Assembly (NCBI RefSeq): GCF_965249985.1
Contig: NZ_OZ252280.1
DNA length: 64,000 nucleotides
Reading direction: 5' to 3' (one strand)
DNA from: Algiphilus sp022763315
GTDB lineage: Bacteria > Pseudomonadota > Gammaproteobacteria > Nevskiales > Nevskiaceae
This document shows, in pieces, positions 6,931-15,156 of the stretch. Position 1 is the stretch's first letter. Each line of letters begins with the position of its first letter. A program made the translations under genes and the position numbers. The notes under the pieces were generated by a model. It worked only from the letters and a program-made list of their open reading frames with translations. It had not been told where the DNA came from and made no database searches.

Positions 6931-8754
6931 TTACTGGGCTGCGAGCTCGGTCTGTTGTTGCTTTGCAGCCATCTTTTCGGCGATCTTGCTCAGCTTGAAG
7001 GTCCAGAGCATGCCGCCCTGGGAGACGTCGCGAACCAGCGGGCCGATGTCGCCACCCCACAGCGGCACAGCGCCGCCCCAGCCTGAAACGATGGAGACGT
7101 ACTGCTCCCCGTCCATTTCCCAGGTCACGGGCTGACCGACCACGCCGGAACCGGTATTGAAGCTCCACAGTTCCTTGCCGGTCTTGTCATCCACCGCCTT
7201 CACGAAGCCTTCCGGTGTGCCGTAGAAAACCAAGCCACCCGCGGTCGTCATGACGCTGCTCCACAGCGGCGTACGGTTCTCTGCGCGCCACACTTCCTTG
7301 CCGTTCTTCGGATCGACTGCACGCAGTACGCCGACATAGTTTTCGTTCACCGGTCGGATCGTGAAGCCGGCACCCAGGAAGGCAGAACCGCGACGGTAGG
7401 TGATCGGCTCATTCCAGATGTCCATCTCCCACTCGTTCGAGGGGATGTAGAACAAGCCGGTGCTATGGCTGTAGGAGACGTGGTTCCAGTTCTTGCCGCC
7501 CAAGAAGGAGGGACGCGCCACCACGGATTCACCCTTGTCGCCTTCCATTTCCGCTGGGTTGCCCGGGCGGTTGCCGGTCTCGATGGGACGACCGGTCTTC
7601 ATGTCGATACCCGAGGCCCAGCTGACCTCATCCACGAAGGGAAACGCGTTGAGCAGGTCGCCGTTCTCGCGATTGAGCACATAGAAGAAGCCGTTGCGAT
7701 CCGCGGTACCCGCAGCCTTGACCTTCTTGCCCTTGTGCTCCATGTCGAAGAGCACCACCTCGTTCACGCCGTCGAAGTCCCAGTGATCATTCGGGGTGGT
7801 CTGGTAGTGCCACTTGATCTTGCCGGTTTCGATGTCGATGGCGAGACGCGAGGTGGTGTAGAGGTTATCGCCAGGACGCGCGTAGGCGTTCCAAGGCGCG
7901 GGGTTGCCGGTGCCCATGTAGAGCAGGCCGAGCTCAGGGTCATAGGTGCCGCCAAGCCAAGTGGCGCCGCCGCCCGTCTTCCAGGTCTCGCCTTCCCAGG
8001 TGCCGCCCTTGCGGTCCTTGGTGACGTCCTTCTTGCCGCCGGGGAGGGTACCTTCGTGATTGGCAATCACCGGACGATCCCAGATCATTTCACCGGTTTC
8101 CGGATTGCGGGCGGTGATGCGCCCCACGACACCGAATTCACCACCCGACACGCCGGTGATGAGCTTGTCGCCGGCGATCATCGGCGCGGCGGTGTAGGAA
8201 TAGCCGGCCTTGTAGTCGGCGATCTTCTCGCGCCACACCGGGCGGCCGGACTCCTTGTCCAGCGCGACCAGCTGTGCGTCCAGAGTGCCAAAGATCACGA
8301 GATCCTTGTAGAGCGCGGCGCCACGGTTGACGACGTCGCAGCAGGGGCTGATGCCCTTGGGCAGACGGTGCTTGTAGGACCACTTGAGCTGACCGGTGCG
8401 GGCATCCAGCGCCCACAGGCGGGAATAGGAGCCGGTCACATAGATGACGCCGTCGTGAATCAGCGGCTGGCTTTCCTGACCGCGCTGCAATTCGTCACCG
8501 AAGGAAAACGCCCAGGCCGGCGTCATGTACTGCACGTTGTCGCGGTTGATCCTGTCGAGCTTGCTGTAGCGCGTTCCCTTGGGATCCATGTGATAGGCGA
8601 CGACATCGTCTACGGTGTTGAAGTCGTTGTCGATCATCTTCTGGGTCACGCCCGCCGCAGATGCGGTGGACATGTACGCTGCGGATACCAGCAGCGCAGT
8701 GACCGGCGCGGCAAGGCGGCGCCCGAAGCCCCCTGTCAGCGAATGGCTTTTCAT
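6931..8754 (-). CDS. PQQ-dependent alcohol dehydrogenase with lanthanide-type active site (PedH/ExaF-like)
   Basis: 607 residues from the ATG at 8754 (GAGGAG upstream), signal peptide ending about residue 34. An eight-bladed PQQ propeller enzyme that oxidises alcohols in the periplasm. Visible active-site features: the adjacent-cysteine disulfide Cys138-Cys139 (SPCCD), metal ligand Glu206 (SGGEFG), Asn284 in GTGNPAPWN, catalytic Asp326 and, two residues on, Asp328 in NDHWDFDGVNE. Calcium enzymes carry Ser or Ala at that last position; Asp there marks lanthanide-dependent XoxF and PedH/ExaF. Lanthanide dependence is therefore a strong inference. First gene of a five-gene operon with its own sigma-54 promoter. 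Confidence 0.95.
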   Translation of the reverse strand: MKSHSLTGGFGRRLAAPVTALLVSAAYMSTASAAGVTQKMIDNDFNTVDDVVAYHMDPKGTRYSKLDRINRDNVQYMTPAWAFSFGDELQRGQESQPLIHDGVIYVTGSYSRLWALDARTGQLKWSYKHRLPKGISPCCDVVNRGAALYKDLVIFGTLDAQLVALDKESGRPVWREKIADYKAGYSYTAAPMIAGDKLITGVSGGEFGVVGRITARNPETGEMIWDRPVIANHEGTLPGGKKDVTKDRKGGTWEGETWKTGGGATWLGGTYDPELGLLYMGTGNPAPWNAYARPGDNLYTTSRLAIDIETGKIKWHYQTTPNDHWDFDGVNEVVLFDMEHKGKKVKAAGTADRNGFFYVLNRENGDLLNAFPFVDEVSWASGIDMKTGRPIETGNRPGNPAEMEGDKGESVVARPSFLGGKNWNHVSYSHSTGLFYIPSNEWEMDIWNEPITYRRGSAFLGAGFTIRPVNENYVGVLRAVDPKNGKEVWRAENRTPLWSSVMTTAGGLVFYGTPEGFVKAVDDKTGKELWSFNTGSGVVGQPVTWEMDGEQYVSIVSGWGGAVPLWGGDIGPLVRDVSQGGMLWTFKLSKIAEKMAAKQQQTELAAQ

Positions 8755-8785
8755 TGTGAATCTCCTCGTGTCGTAGGCGTAATTC

Positions 8786-8801
8786 GATGCTTTTTTGCAT
8801 C
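8786..8801. repeat. Inverted repeat in the leader of the PQQ dehydrogenase
   Basis: GATGC-TTTTTT-GCATC, a perfect 5-bp stem with a 6-nt loop, lies just downstream of the predicted sigma-54 start point (about 8804, minus strand) and so would fall at the very 5' end of the mRNA. Function unknown. Confidence 0.4.
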
Positions 8802-8814
8802 GCCCCCTTCCGTC

Positions 8815-8830
8815 AGCAATCTCTGTGCCA
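8815..8830 (-). promoter_or_regulatory. Sigma-54 promoter of the PQQ alcohol dehydrogenase operon
   Basis: On the minus strand TGGCACAGAGATTGCT matches TGGCACG-N4-TTGCW at all fixed positions but one (A for G), with exact spacing. The start would be near 8804, 50 bp before the ATG at 8754, whose ribosome site is GAGGAG. Confidence 0.85.
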
Positions 8831-8965
8831 CTCAACGCAAAAAGTCAGAGCGTCACACAAGGCGCAATAAAAGCCCTATTTTCATAATGTTAAGCGGGCA
8901 CGCAAAGGCGGGAATACACCTCCGGAGAGACGATGAAGCGTATGCGATGCGCTACTGTCCCGGCG

Positions 8966-8975
8966 CTGTGACAGT
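8966..8975 (-). promoter_or_regulatory. Candidate activator site ACTGTCACAG upstream of the PQQ dehydrogenase
   Basis: On the minus strand ACTGTCACAG lies about 136 bp upstream of the -24 box and shares CTGTCAC with the sites upstream of the aldehyde dehydrogenase and porin. It is half of an inverted repeat, with GACAG (minus strand) at 8955-8959. Confidence 0.45.
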
Positions 8976-8989
8976 CTGTTCATCCTGCA

Positions 8990-10285
8990 TCAGCGTCCAT
9001 AGCAAAGACGCATGAGGTGCGCATACAACGCACGTGCCTCATCGGCCTCCCGGCGACGCGCCTCGACCGAAGCGATCAATGGGGACAGCTGACTGTCGGG
9101 ATTGCGGATGCGCAACTGCCCGCGGCGCACCTCGTACAGACTGCTGACACTGAAGGCGGCATCCGGCGTCACCATGCTGTAGCAGGTATTGGCCAGCAGC
9201 TCCGGCTCGAAGGGGCGACCCTGCAGGGATGCCACGATGGCGTGCGAGCACGCACGTGCCTGGTTGTAGGCGCTGAACGCAGACTTTGGCATGGGCTGCG
9301 CCTGGGTCGCGTCGCCGACGGCATAGACCCCTTGCGTTCCCGGCACATGAAAGTCCGTCGGGTCTACCGAGATCCAGCCCGAGCGGTCCGTCACCCCAGC
9401 CGATTCGGCGACCAGGCCGGCCTTTTGCTGCGGGATGATATGGCTCCAGTCCGCCGCAATCACATCGCCATTGGCCAACTGCACCCGTTGCGACGCGTGA
9501 TCGTAGTGCTCGACCTGGCCACCATCCTGCCGACCGATCCATTCGATCATGCCGGGGTAGTGGCGCGCCCATGCCTCAAGAAACAGGGTTTGCTTCGAAA
9601 AGCTGTCCTTGGCGTCCGCGATCAGGATCTTGGCGCGCGGATTACGCTGCAACAGTACGTGGGCAAACAGGCTGACGCGCTCATAGGGCCCGGGCGGGCA
9701 CCGATAGGGCGCTGCGGGCGGCGCGACTACGACGACCCCCCCGGGAGGCAATGCCAGCAGACGGTCGCGCACCGTTGCCAGGGCCTTCCTGCCGCCCGGC
9801 CACGCCGGAGGGTTGTCACGCATGGCCAAGCCATCGAAACCAGCAACGCTGTCGCTGCGCATTGCGATGCCTGGCGCCAGCACGATGGCGTCAGCGGACA
9901 GGGCGCGCCCGTCCGACAAATAGATACGCCGGCGATCGGTCTCGACCCCGGTAACCGCCGCGGCCACCACCTCGATGCGATCGTCGGATAGTGCGGCAGG
10001 CTGGCGCGCCACATGCGCCAATGGATGGAGCCCCGCAATCACCGTGTTGCAGAAGAAACCGCTGTAGACGATTGCTTGCGGCTCGATCAGCACGATGCGT
10101 AGCTGCGGCGACAGCCAACGCAGCCAGCGCGCGCAGGCCGCGCCGGCAACACCACCGCCAATGACCACGACGCGCGCCTTCGCCAGCGGCGGCGGCTTCG
10201 CGCCCAGCCAGGCGGGTAAGGCCATCGCGCCCAATCCCAGCAAAACGCGGCGGCGTCGTGCCGACATCCGGACGTTCTCAGTCAT
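8990..10285 (-). CDS. Flavocytochrome c sulfide dehydrogenase-like flavoprotein (FccB/SoxF family)
   Basis: 431 residues from the ATG at 10285, which overlaps the cytochrome gene by 8 bp. A twin-arginine-like leader (ARRRRVLLGLGAM, about 9-21) suggests export of a folded flavoprotein. FAD-binding VVVIGGGVAGAACARWL (about 39-55) and the second FAD motif GVYAVGDATQ (319-328) are present. Cys196 (YRCPPGPYE) and Cys368 (NTCYSMVTP) match the redox-active cysteine pair of FccB. It would take electrons from sulfide or another small reductant to its cytochrome partner. Finding it in an alcohol-oxidation cluster is unusual; the true substrate is uncertain. Confidence 0.85.
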   Translation of the reverse strand: MTENVRMSARRRRVLLGLGAMALPAWLGAKPPPLAKARVVVIGGGVAGAACARWLRWLSPQLRIVLIEPQAIVYSGFFCNTVIAGLHPLAHVARQPAALSDDRIEVVAAAVTGVETDRRRIYLSDGRALSADAIVLAPGIAMRSDSVAGFDGLAMRDNPPAWPGGRKALATVRDRLLALPPGGVVVVAPPAAPYRCPPGPYERVSLFAHVLLQRNPRAKILIADAKDSFSKQTLFLEAWARHYPGMIEWIGRQDGGQVEHYDHASQRVQLANGDVIAADWSHIIPQQKAGLVAESAGVTDRSGWISVDPTDFHVPGTQGVYAVGDATQAQPMPKSAFSAYNQARACSHAIVASLQGRPFEPELLANTCYSMVTPDAAFSVSSLYEVRRGQLRIRNPDSQLSPLIASVEARRREADEARALYAHLMRLCYGR

Positions 10286-10643
10286 TGCGCAGTGTCCGAC
10301 AGAAAGGACCGTCCTGCTGGTACAGCTTGGCCGCATCCAGGCTCAGTACATCAATGTCTTCGTTCGTGAGCCCGTGGCCGAGACGCGTCATGACGGAATC
10401 GCCCATCTGCTGATAGGCCCGCAAGCGTGCTGCGATCCACGCGGCCTCGGCCCCGCACAGCCCGGGGGCGCCCGGGCTGAGACTGTCTACGGCGCCGGCG
10501 CCGTGACAGGTCGTGCAGTAGCCCGAGCTACCCACGTGGATCGCAGGCTCGGCAGACAACGGCGATACGGACGTCATTACAACCGACAAGAACGCCCCAT
10601 AGATCAGCCTCAGAATCGAGTCGCGGAGGGTAGACACACGCAT
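10278..10643 (-). CDS. Monohaem cytochrome c subunit (FccA/c4-like)
   Basis: 121 residues; signal peptide about 1-31. One haem motif CTTCH near residue 43 (GYCTTCHGAGAV), followed by APGLCGAEAAWIAARLRAYQ and MGDSVMTRL, a layout common in c4/FccA half-proteins. It is translationally coupled to the FccB-like flavoprotein and is its likely electron acceptor. No good ribosome site precedes the ATG at 10643, which lies about 20 bp past the porin terminator, so expression may rely on read-through. Confidence 0.85.
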   Translation of the reverse strand: MRVSTLRDSILRLIYGAFLSVVMTSVSPLSAEPAIHVGSSGYCTTCHGAGAVDSLSPGAPGLCGAEAAWIAARLRAYQQMGDSVMTRLGHGLTNEDIDVLSLDAAKLYQQDGPFCRTLRND

Positions 10644-10663
10644 AATTGCAGACTAGCAGCATG

Positions 10664-10688
10664 AAAAAAGCCGGGGCGAGGCCCCGGC
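10664..10688 (-). terminator. Rho-independent terminator of the porin gene
   Basis: On the minus strand GCCGGGGC-CTC-GCCCCGGC forms an 8-bp perfect stem (10670-10688), followed by TTTTTT (10669-10664). It separates the porin from the fccA-like gene. Confidence 0.9.
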
Positions 10689-10760
10689 CAAGTTGACCAC
10701 GGGAGAAGCCACCATGGTCGAGACACACACCTGTTATTCGCGCGCTTGGCGCGAGGTGAT

Positions 10761-12020
10761 TCAGAAGGACATGAAGGCCCCGATGTTGGCGCTTTGTGCG
10801 CTGTTGCTGGCGCCGTTGTGCGCTTCGGTTTCCACGTCGTTGATTTCGAACAGCAGCGTGAGATTGCTGGTCAGCGCATGGTAGATACCACCCGTGATCT
10901 TGCTATTGGTCTCCAGCAGGTTCGGCACGGCCGCCGCATCGGCGCTGTTGGCATGGTCAAGATTGCTGACGCCGTAGTTGACACCAAAGGTGGTCTTGCC
11001 CACCGGATAGGTCAGCTGCAGCAGGTAGCCGTCCGAATCGCGCTCATTACCGGCCCCGTCGTCTGAGAGGACAAAGAGTCCGGTGGTCCCCATGCCGCTA
11101 CCGCTGTAGTAGTAGGCGGACGCCTTGAGATTGGCGACTTCAATGCGGCCATAGATGTCAAAGCCGGTGCTGGTGTAGTCATTGCCGACACCACCCACCG
11201 AGATTTGCTCCTGGCTGATGAATGCAGCGGACAGATAGGTCCCCATGCCACCAAGGTCACCGGCCCAGGCGAGCTTGCCGTGAAAGCCAGGAGCGCTGTT
11301 GTTGGCTGCGCCACCCTGCCCCCCGATCAGCGGATCAATCGGATCGAAGATGCCAGCGGTGAAGGTGGCGCCACCGAAGGACGGCGTGGTGTAGTTCATC
11401 TGGCCGAGCGTGTCGGTGTAGATGTAGCCGAAGCCGATGCTGCCCAGAGAGGTATTGGCTGGCGCGCCGGTCGCCATTGCGCCGGGAACACCCACACCCG
11501 GGATGGTCATGTCATTGATGATGGCGTCAAAGCCGAACAGGCCGAAATCCCGACCCAGCTTGAAGCTGCCGTAGTTGTCGGTGCCGATGCTGATGAAGAC
11601 CTGACGCACATCGAGGCCGGTCGTGGCCAGTGCCACGTTGGTTCCCAGCGCGCCCGCGTCCTGCTGGAGGTTCGGGCTGCCCCCATCGTTGCTGCTGATG
11701 CCAGGGTAGAAGCCGAAGGTGACATTCAGGTCGTAACCGTCCTGCTCGGTACCCGCACCGAACACGAGGGCGGCGGGCAACAGGCCATTACTCACGCTGG
11801 AATTGGTGTCGTTGCCATCCGCGTCGGCCGAGCAGGCGCTGCCGACCGTGGTGATGGCCGCCGGGGAATCTTCACAGGTGGAATAAATGTAGTGCACGTT
11901 GATGTTGCCGTTAGCGGAGAACGTCCAATCCCCTGCCTCCAGCTCGACCGCCTGTGCCCCCAATGCATACAGCAGTCCCACAGCCCCGGCGCTTGCAGCC
12001 AGGATACGTTGATGCTTCAT
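10761..12020 (-). CDS. Outer-membrane porin, Gram-negative general/selective porin family
   Basis: 419 residues; signal peptide about 1-24 (ending GAQAVE). Antiparallel amphipathic strands run throughout. Porin landmarks include VFISIGTDNYGSFKLGRDFG near residue 141 and a C-terminal aromatic residue (GAFMSF) for BAM recognition. It would let small polar solutes, possibly alcohols or acids, reach the periplasm. Ribosome site GAGGAGA before the ATG. A sigma-54 promoter of the same type as the PQQ dehydrogenase's lies 109 bp upstream, which suggests co-induction. Confidence 0.88.
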   Translation of the reverse strand: MKHQRILAASAGAVGLLYALGAQAVELEAGDWTFSANGNINVHYIYSTCEDSPAAITTVGSACSADADGNDTNSSVSNGLLPAALVFGAGTEQDGYDLNVTFGFYPGISSNDGGSPNLQQDAGALGTNVALATTGLDVRQVFISIGTDNYGSFKLGRDFGLFGFDAIINDMTIPGVGVPGAMATGAPANTSLGSIGFGYIYTDTLGQMNYTTPSFGGATFTAGIFDPIDPLIGGQGGAANNSAPGFHGKLAWAGDLGGMGTYLSAAFISQEQISVGGVGNDYTSTGFDIYGRIEVANLKASAYYYSGSGMGTTGLFVLSDDGAGNERDSDGYLLQLTYPVGKTTFGVNYGVSNLDHANSADAAAVPNLLETNSKITGGIYHALTSNLTLLFEINDVETEAHNGASNSAQSANIGAFMSF

Positions 12021-12128
12021 GGTGTCATCTCCTCAGATTTAGATGTTGTTGTGCGCACCGGAAAGCACGCCAACATTGCTGCCCCAGCCCTTGTTCAACC
12101 CTGCTGTTGCGGCAACACCGTCTCCGGG

Positions 12129-12144
12129 AGCAATCCGTATGCCA
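12129..12144 (-). promoter_or_regulatory. Sigma-54 promoter of the porin gene
   Basis: On the minus strand TGGCATACGGATTGCT fits TGGCAYG-N4-TTGCW with one deviation and exact spacing. Transcription would start near 12117, leaving a leader of about 97 nt before the ATG at 12020. Confidence 0.75.
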
Positions 12145-12286
12145 AAGCGCAAAACGGCGATCTTGTGCGCACCAACTTTCATTTTTTCAATAGCTTACAA
12201 AACCCTGTTGCATCGAAGGCGCGATCCCAGGCTGACCTGGCATTGGGACATCGCATCGACAAAGTCGCAGTCGGCGGCACAAGCTG

Positions 12287-13660
12287 TTAGCCCTGTGTGA
12301 CAGCCTCGGAATGCGCCGACACTGGCATGCTCGACATCGACGCTTCGGTCCGTGTCAGCCGGATGACCGTCGACCATGCACGGCCACTTTCCACCACGAA
12401 TCGCGCGTCGATGCTGGCAGCACGTTCGCGCATGCCGCGAAGGCCGAAACCGCCACCACCGGCAGGCTGCGCAGTCAGACCGGGGCCGTCGTCACAGACC
12501 ACGAGTTCGACCGCGCCATTGGCGTTGCAGCAGCAATGCAGCACCGCGTGGCGCGCCCCGACGGCGTGCCGCCCGATATTGGTCAGCGCTTCCTGCGCCA
12601 CGCGATAGACATGGATACCAACCCGAGGGTCAAGCCTGCGGTCGTCGCCGGATAGCGACACCGTCAGGGCAATGCCGCGATCCTCAGCCCGCCAATCAAC
12701 TGCGAGCTGCTCCAGCGCTGCCAGCAGACCGACGCTATCGATCGCGGCCGGACGCAGACGGCCAAGGATGCCGTGCACGCTGCCGAAGATGGCACGCAGA
12801 CTGTCGCGCACCTGTTCGGTCGCTGCCGTTCGGGCGCAGGGATCGGCACAACGGGCCGCAACAGCCAGCTGCGCCTCGGCCGCGGACAGGTGCTGGCCCA
12901 CCTCGTCGTGCAGTTCGCGCGCCACGTCGCGGCGCTCGCGTTCCTGCGCCTCCATGCATTGCCGCGCCAATTGCCGGTTTTCAAAGGTGGCCGCATCCAG
13001 CGACAACCGAAGGTCGCTGACCGCATCGAATAACGGAACCAGCTCCCGCGGCATAGCGGGGGCCGGGCCATCGGGCCGATAGTCGCCCAACGCAATGCGC
13101 TGCACTTGCCCCGTCACCCCATGCAGCAGGCGCGAGACTCTGCGGAAAGCTTGGATGACAAGGCCAACAACGCCAAGCGCGAACAGGACGAGAAAGACGA
13201 TGATGCCGCGCGACTCGCGCCAGGCTTCTTCGATCTCGTAACGGGTATCGGCGACCACCGTGATGGGTAGTGGTCCCTCCCCGGTATCGAGGCTGAGTTG
13301 GGCGCTTCCGATGTCAGAAGGCAAGGCCAAGCCGGCAATGAACCAGCGGGGCGCTGCTGCGGATGCCGCTTTGTAGCACGCGGCACTTTCACTATCCCGC
13401 AGGGTGACCGCACAGAGGTGACGCGAATCACGTATCGCCGCCTGGAGGGTCACGATCGCCTGACTGGCATGCGTGGCACTCGGCATCACGGGCCACGCCG
13501 ATACCAGTTCTGCCACCAGGGCGGTACTGGCCTGTGTTTCCGCCATGACGGAGCGTCGCGCATGCTGCATGACCAACAGCATTGAGAACACCAGCGTGAG
13601 CAGCGCAATCGTGCTGACGCCAAGCACCAACTGCCGCTGCAGGCTCGGATGCGTGCTCAC
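12287..13660 (-). CDS. Sensor histidine kinase, NarL-partner (HisKA_3) type
   Basis: 457 residues if the GTG at 13660 is used. AGGAGG lies six bases ahead of it, and GTGA overlaps the stop of the response regulator; the ATG at 13666 has no spacing. Two membrane helices (about 10-32 and 152-172) bracket a periplasmic sensor of about 120 residues. After a HAMP-like linker comes the phosphoacceptor His251 in RERRDVARELHDEVGQ, then a HATPase domain with QEALTNIGRHA, CDDGPGL and GGFGLRGMRERA. It pairs with the response regulator transcribed just before it. Signal unknown; alcohols or metals are plausible from context. Confidence 0.92.
   Translation of the reverse strand: MSTHPSLQRQLVLGVSTIALLTLVFSMLLVMQHARRSVMAETQASTALVAELVSAWPVMPSATHASQAIVTLQAAIRDSRHLCAVTLRDSESAACYKAASAAAPRWFIAGLALPSDIGSAQLSLDTGEGPLPITVVADTRYEIEEAWRESRGIIVFLVLFALGVVGLVIQAFRRVSRLLHGVTGQVQRIALGDYRPDGPAPAMPRELVPLFDAVSDLRLSLDAATFENRQLARQCMEAQERERRDVARELHDEVGQHLSAAEAQLAVAARCADPCARTAATEQVRDSLRAIFGSVHGILGRLRPAAIDSVGLLAALEQLAVDWRAEDRGIALTVSLSGDDRRLDPRVGIHVYRVAQEALTNIGRHAVGARHAVLHCCCNANGAVELVVCDDGPGLTAQPAGGGGFGLRGMRERAASIDARFVVESGRAWSTVIRLTRTEASMSSMPVSAHSEAVTQG
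12296..12303 (-). promoter_or_regulatory. Candidate activator site CTGTCACA upstream of the porin
   Basis: CTGTCACA on the minus strand, about 152 bp upstream of the -24 box at 12144, in the same orientation as at the other two sigma-54 promoters. It overlaps the last codons of the histidine kinase gene. Confidence 0.4.
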
Positions 13661-14280
13661 AACCATCCTCCTGCGGGTGCGGCACCACGGTCGACGCCGT
13701 AGCGAAGGACTTCAGCCAGAGAATCGACCTGCAGCTTGTCGCGCACGGCATAGACATGATTCGCGACCGTCTTCGGACTGATCGCCAAGGCGGCCGCGAT
13801 GTCCCGGGCATCCTCACCCGCTGCCAGACGGCGCACGATGGCCCGCTCGCGATCGGTAAGAGGCCGCTCCGCCGTGTGAAGATTGGCAAAGGCGTTGTGC
13901 GCAATCTCCACATCGCCCCGTACCAGGCCAAGCACCGCGCTCGCCAGGGCTTCGGCGGGCGCGCGCTTATCCAGAAAGGCGCGCGCACCCGCCACACGGG
14001 CGGCGCGGACCGTCACGAAATCGCTCTGGGCACTGAAGATCAGCACGCGCAGCTGTGGTTGATAGCGGCGTAGCCGCTGACATAGGCGGAGACCGCCAGC
14101 ACCTGGCAGGCGCAGATCGAGCACCGCAACATCAATGGCGCAATGACGCGCCGCTCGCATTGCTGCCAGCGGCGCGCCCGCTTCAGCCATTACTGTAATG
14201 CCGCCGCTGGCTTCCAGAAGGGCGCGGTAGCCACGTCGCACAATGGGATGGTCGTCTACCAGCATGACTTTGGCCGTCAT
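13657..14280 (-). CDS. LuxR/NarL-family response regulator
   Basis: 207 residues from the ATG at 14280 (AGAGGAGA upstream). Receiver domain with acidic pair Asp9-Asp10, phosphoacceptor Asp55 (VAVLDLRLPG) and switch lysine in AFLDKRAPAE. C-terminal LuxR helix-turn-helix PLTDRERAIVRRLAAGEDARDIAAAL with SPKTVANHVYAVRDKL. First gene of a pair with the histidine kinase. Related kinase/regulator sets control PQQ dehydrogenase genes in Pseudomonas (the ExaE/ErbR/PedR group), so control of this island is inferred. Confidence 0.92.
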   Translation of the reverse strand: MTAKVMLVDDHPIVRRGYRALLEASGGITVMAEAGAPLAAMRAARHCAIDVAVLDLRLPGAGGLRLCQRLRRYQPQLRVLIFSAQSDFVTVRAARVAGARAFLDKRAPAEALASAVLGLVRGDVEIAHNAFANLHTAERPLTDRERAIVRRLAAGEDARDIAAALAISPKTVANHVYAVRDKLQVDSLAEVLRYGVDRGAAPAGGWL

Positions 14281-14523
14281 GGTTTCTCCTCTTCCGCCAT
14301 CGTTGTGATCACCGTGCAGCGCGGGGCGGTTCAGCGCTGGCCATTCCACTGCAAGCAAACAGCGCGCCAACTCGAACCCGTTATTATCTTATTGATTAAT
14401 AGAAATTTTTTTGGGGATTTCTGGATGTGGTCGCGCGTGTTGTGACATGGATGGTGCGGTGTGACACAGGCGCGACACGCTAAGGGGCGCACAAGGCAAC
14501 GGCTTTGGGCCTAGCATGGCGGC

Positions 14524-15156
14524 ATGTCCGAGTCTGCTCCGCGCGTCCTGCTCGTCGATGACCACGCCGTTGTGCGCGCGGGCCATCGGGCGTTGCTCGA
14601 GGCCACTGCCGCGTTCACGGTGGTGGCGGAGGCAGAGAACGGTGAACAGGCATTGCGTATCGCGGCCACCACACCGCTTGATCTGGCGATCCTTGATCTA
14701 GAACTGCCCGGTATCAGCGGCCTGGAGACCTGTGAGCGGCTCAGTCGTCAGCATCCGCACCTCGGGCTCCTGCTGGTGACGGTGCACGACAGCCCTCTGT
14801 TGCAGACAAGGGCGCGACGCGCTGGCGCACGTGGGTTCGTCTCCAAGCGCGCCCCTGCCGAACATCTGTTGGCTGCGATCACCGCGGTGGCGAACGGGAC
14901 ATTAGCCTTTGCCGCCTCTCCGGACGAGGAAGACACTGCCGGGGGCGTGCACACGCTGGCACAGCTCAGCGACAGAGAATTCGAGATCCTGCGCCTGCTC
15001 GCCGCTGGGGCGAGCGTGGCCAGAGTGGCCGAGACCCTTCACCTCAGCCCAAAGACCGTATCCAACCTGCTGAGCGGCTTGCGCAGCAAACTTGGTATTC
15101 GTGAGCGCCAGGGCCTGATCCGCTTTGCGTTGCGCCACGGCCTCGGCGGGCACTGA
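14524..15156 (+). CDS. Second LuxR/NarL-family response regulator (orphan)
   Basis: 210 residues; divergent from the kinase/regulator pair across a 243-bp AT-rich gap. Receiver with Asp12-Asp13, phosphoacceptor Asp58 (LAILDLELPG) and the lysine of GFVSKRAPAEHLL. LuxR helix-turn-helix QLSDREFEILRLLAAG with HLSPKTVSNLLSGLRSKLG. It closely resembles the 13657 regulator, including the KRAPAE block, so the two are probably duplicates. It may be a second target of the same kinase and may activate the TonB receptor genes downstream. Confidence 0.9.
   Translation: MSESAPRVLLVDDHAVVRAGHRALLEATAAFTVVAEAENGEQALRIAATTPLDLAILDLELPGISGLETCERLSRQHPHLGLLLVTVHDSPLLQTRARRAGARGFVSKRAPAEHLLAAITAVANGTLAFAASPDEEDTAGGVHTLAQLSDREFEILRLLAAGASVARVAETLHLSPKTVSNLLSGLRSKLGIRERQGLIRFALRHGLGGH

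Noticed and set aside
8801..8816. CTGACGGAAGGGGG-like sequence (minus strand) resembling the CGAAAGGAGGG operator
   Set aside because: Several mismatches in the core and it lies on top of the sigma-54 -12 region; resemblance is probably chance.
7465..9015. 516-codon open frame on the plus strand opposite the PQQ dehydrogenase
   Set aside because: It mirrors the real gene's third-position GC bias, has no ribosome site or recognisable domain, and crosses the sigma-54 promoter.
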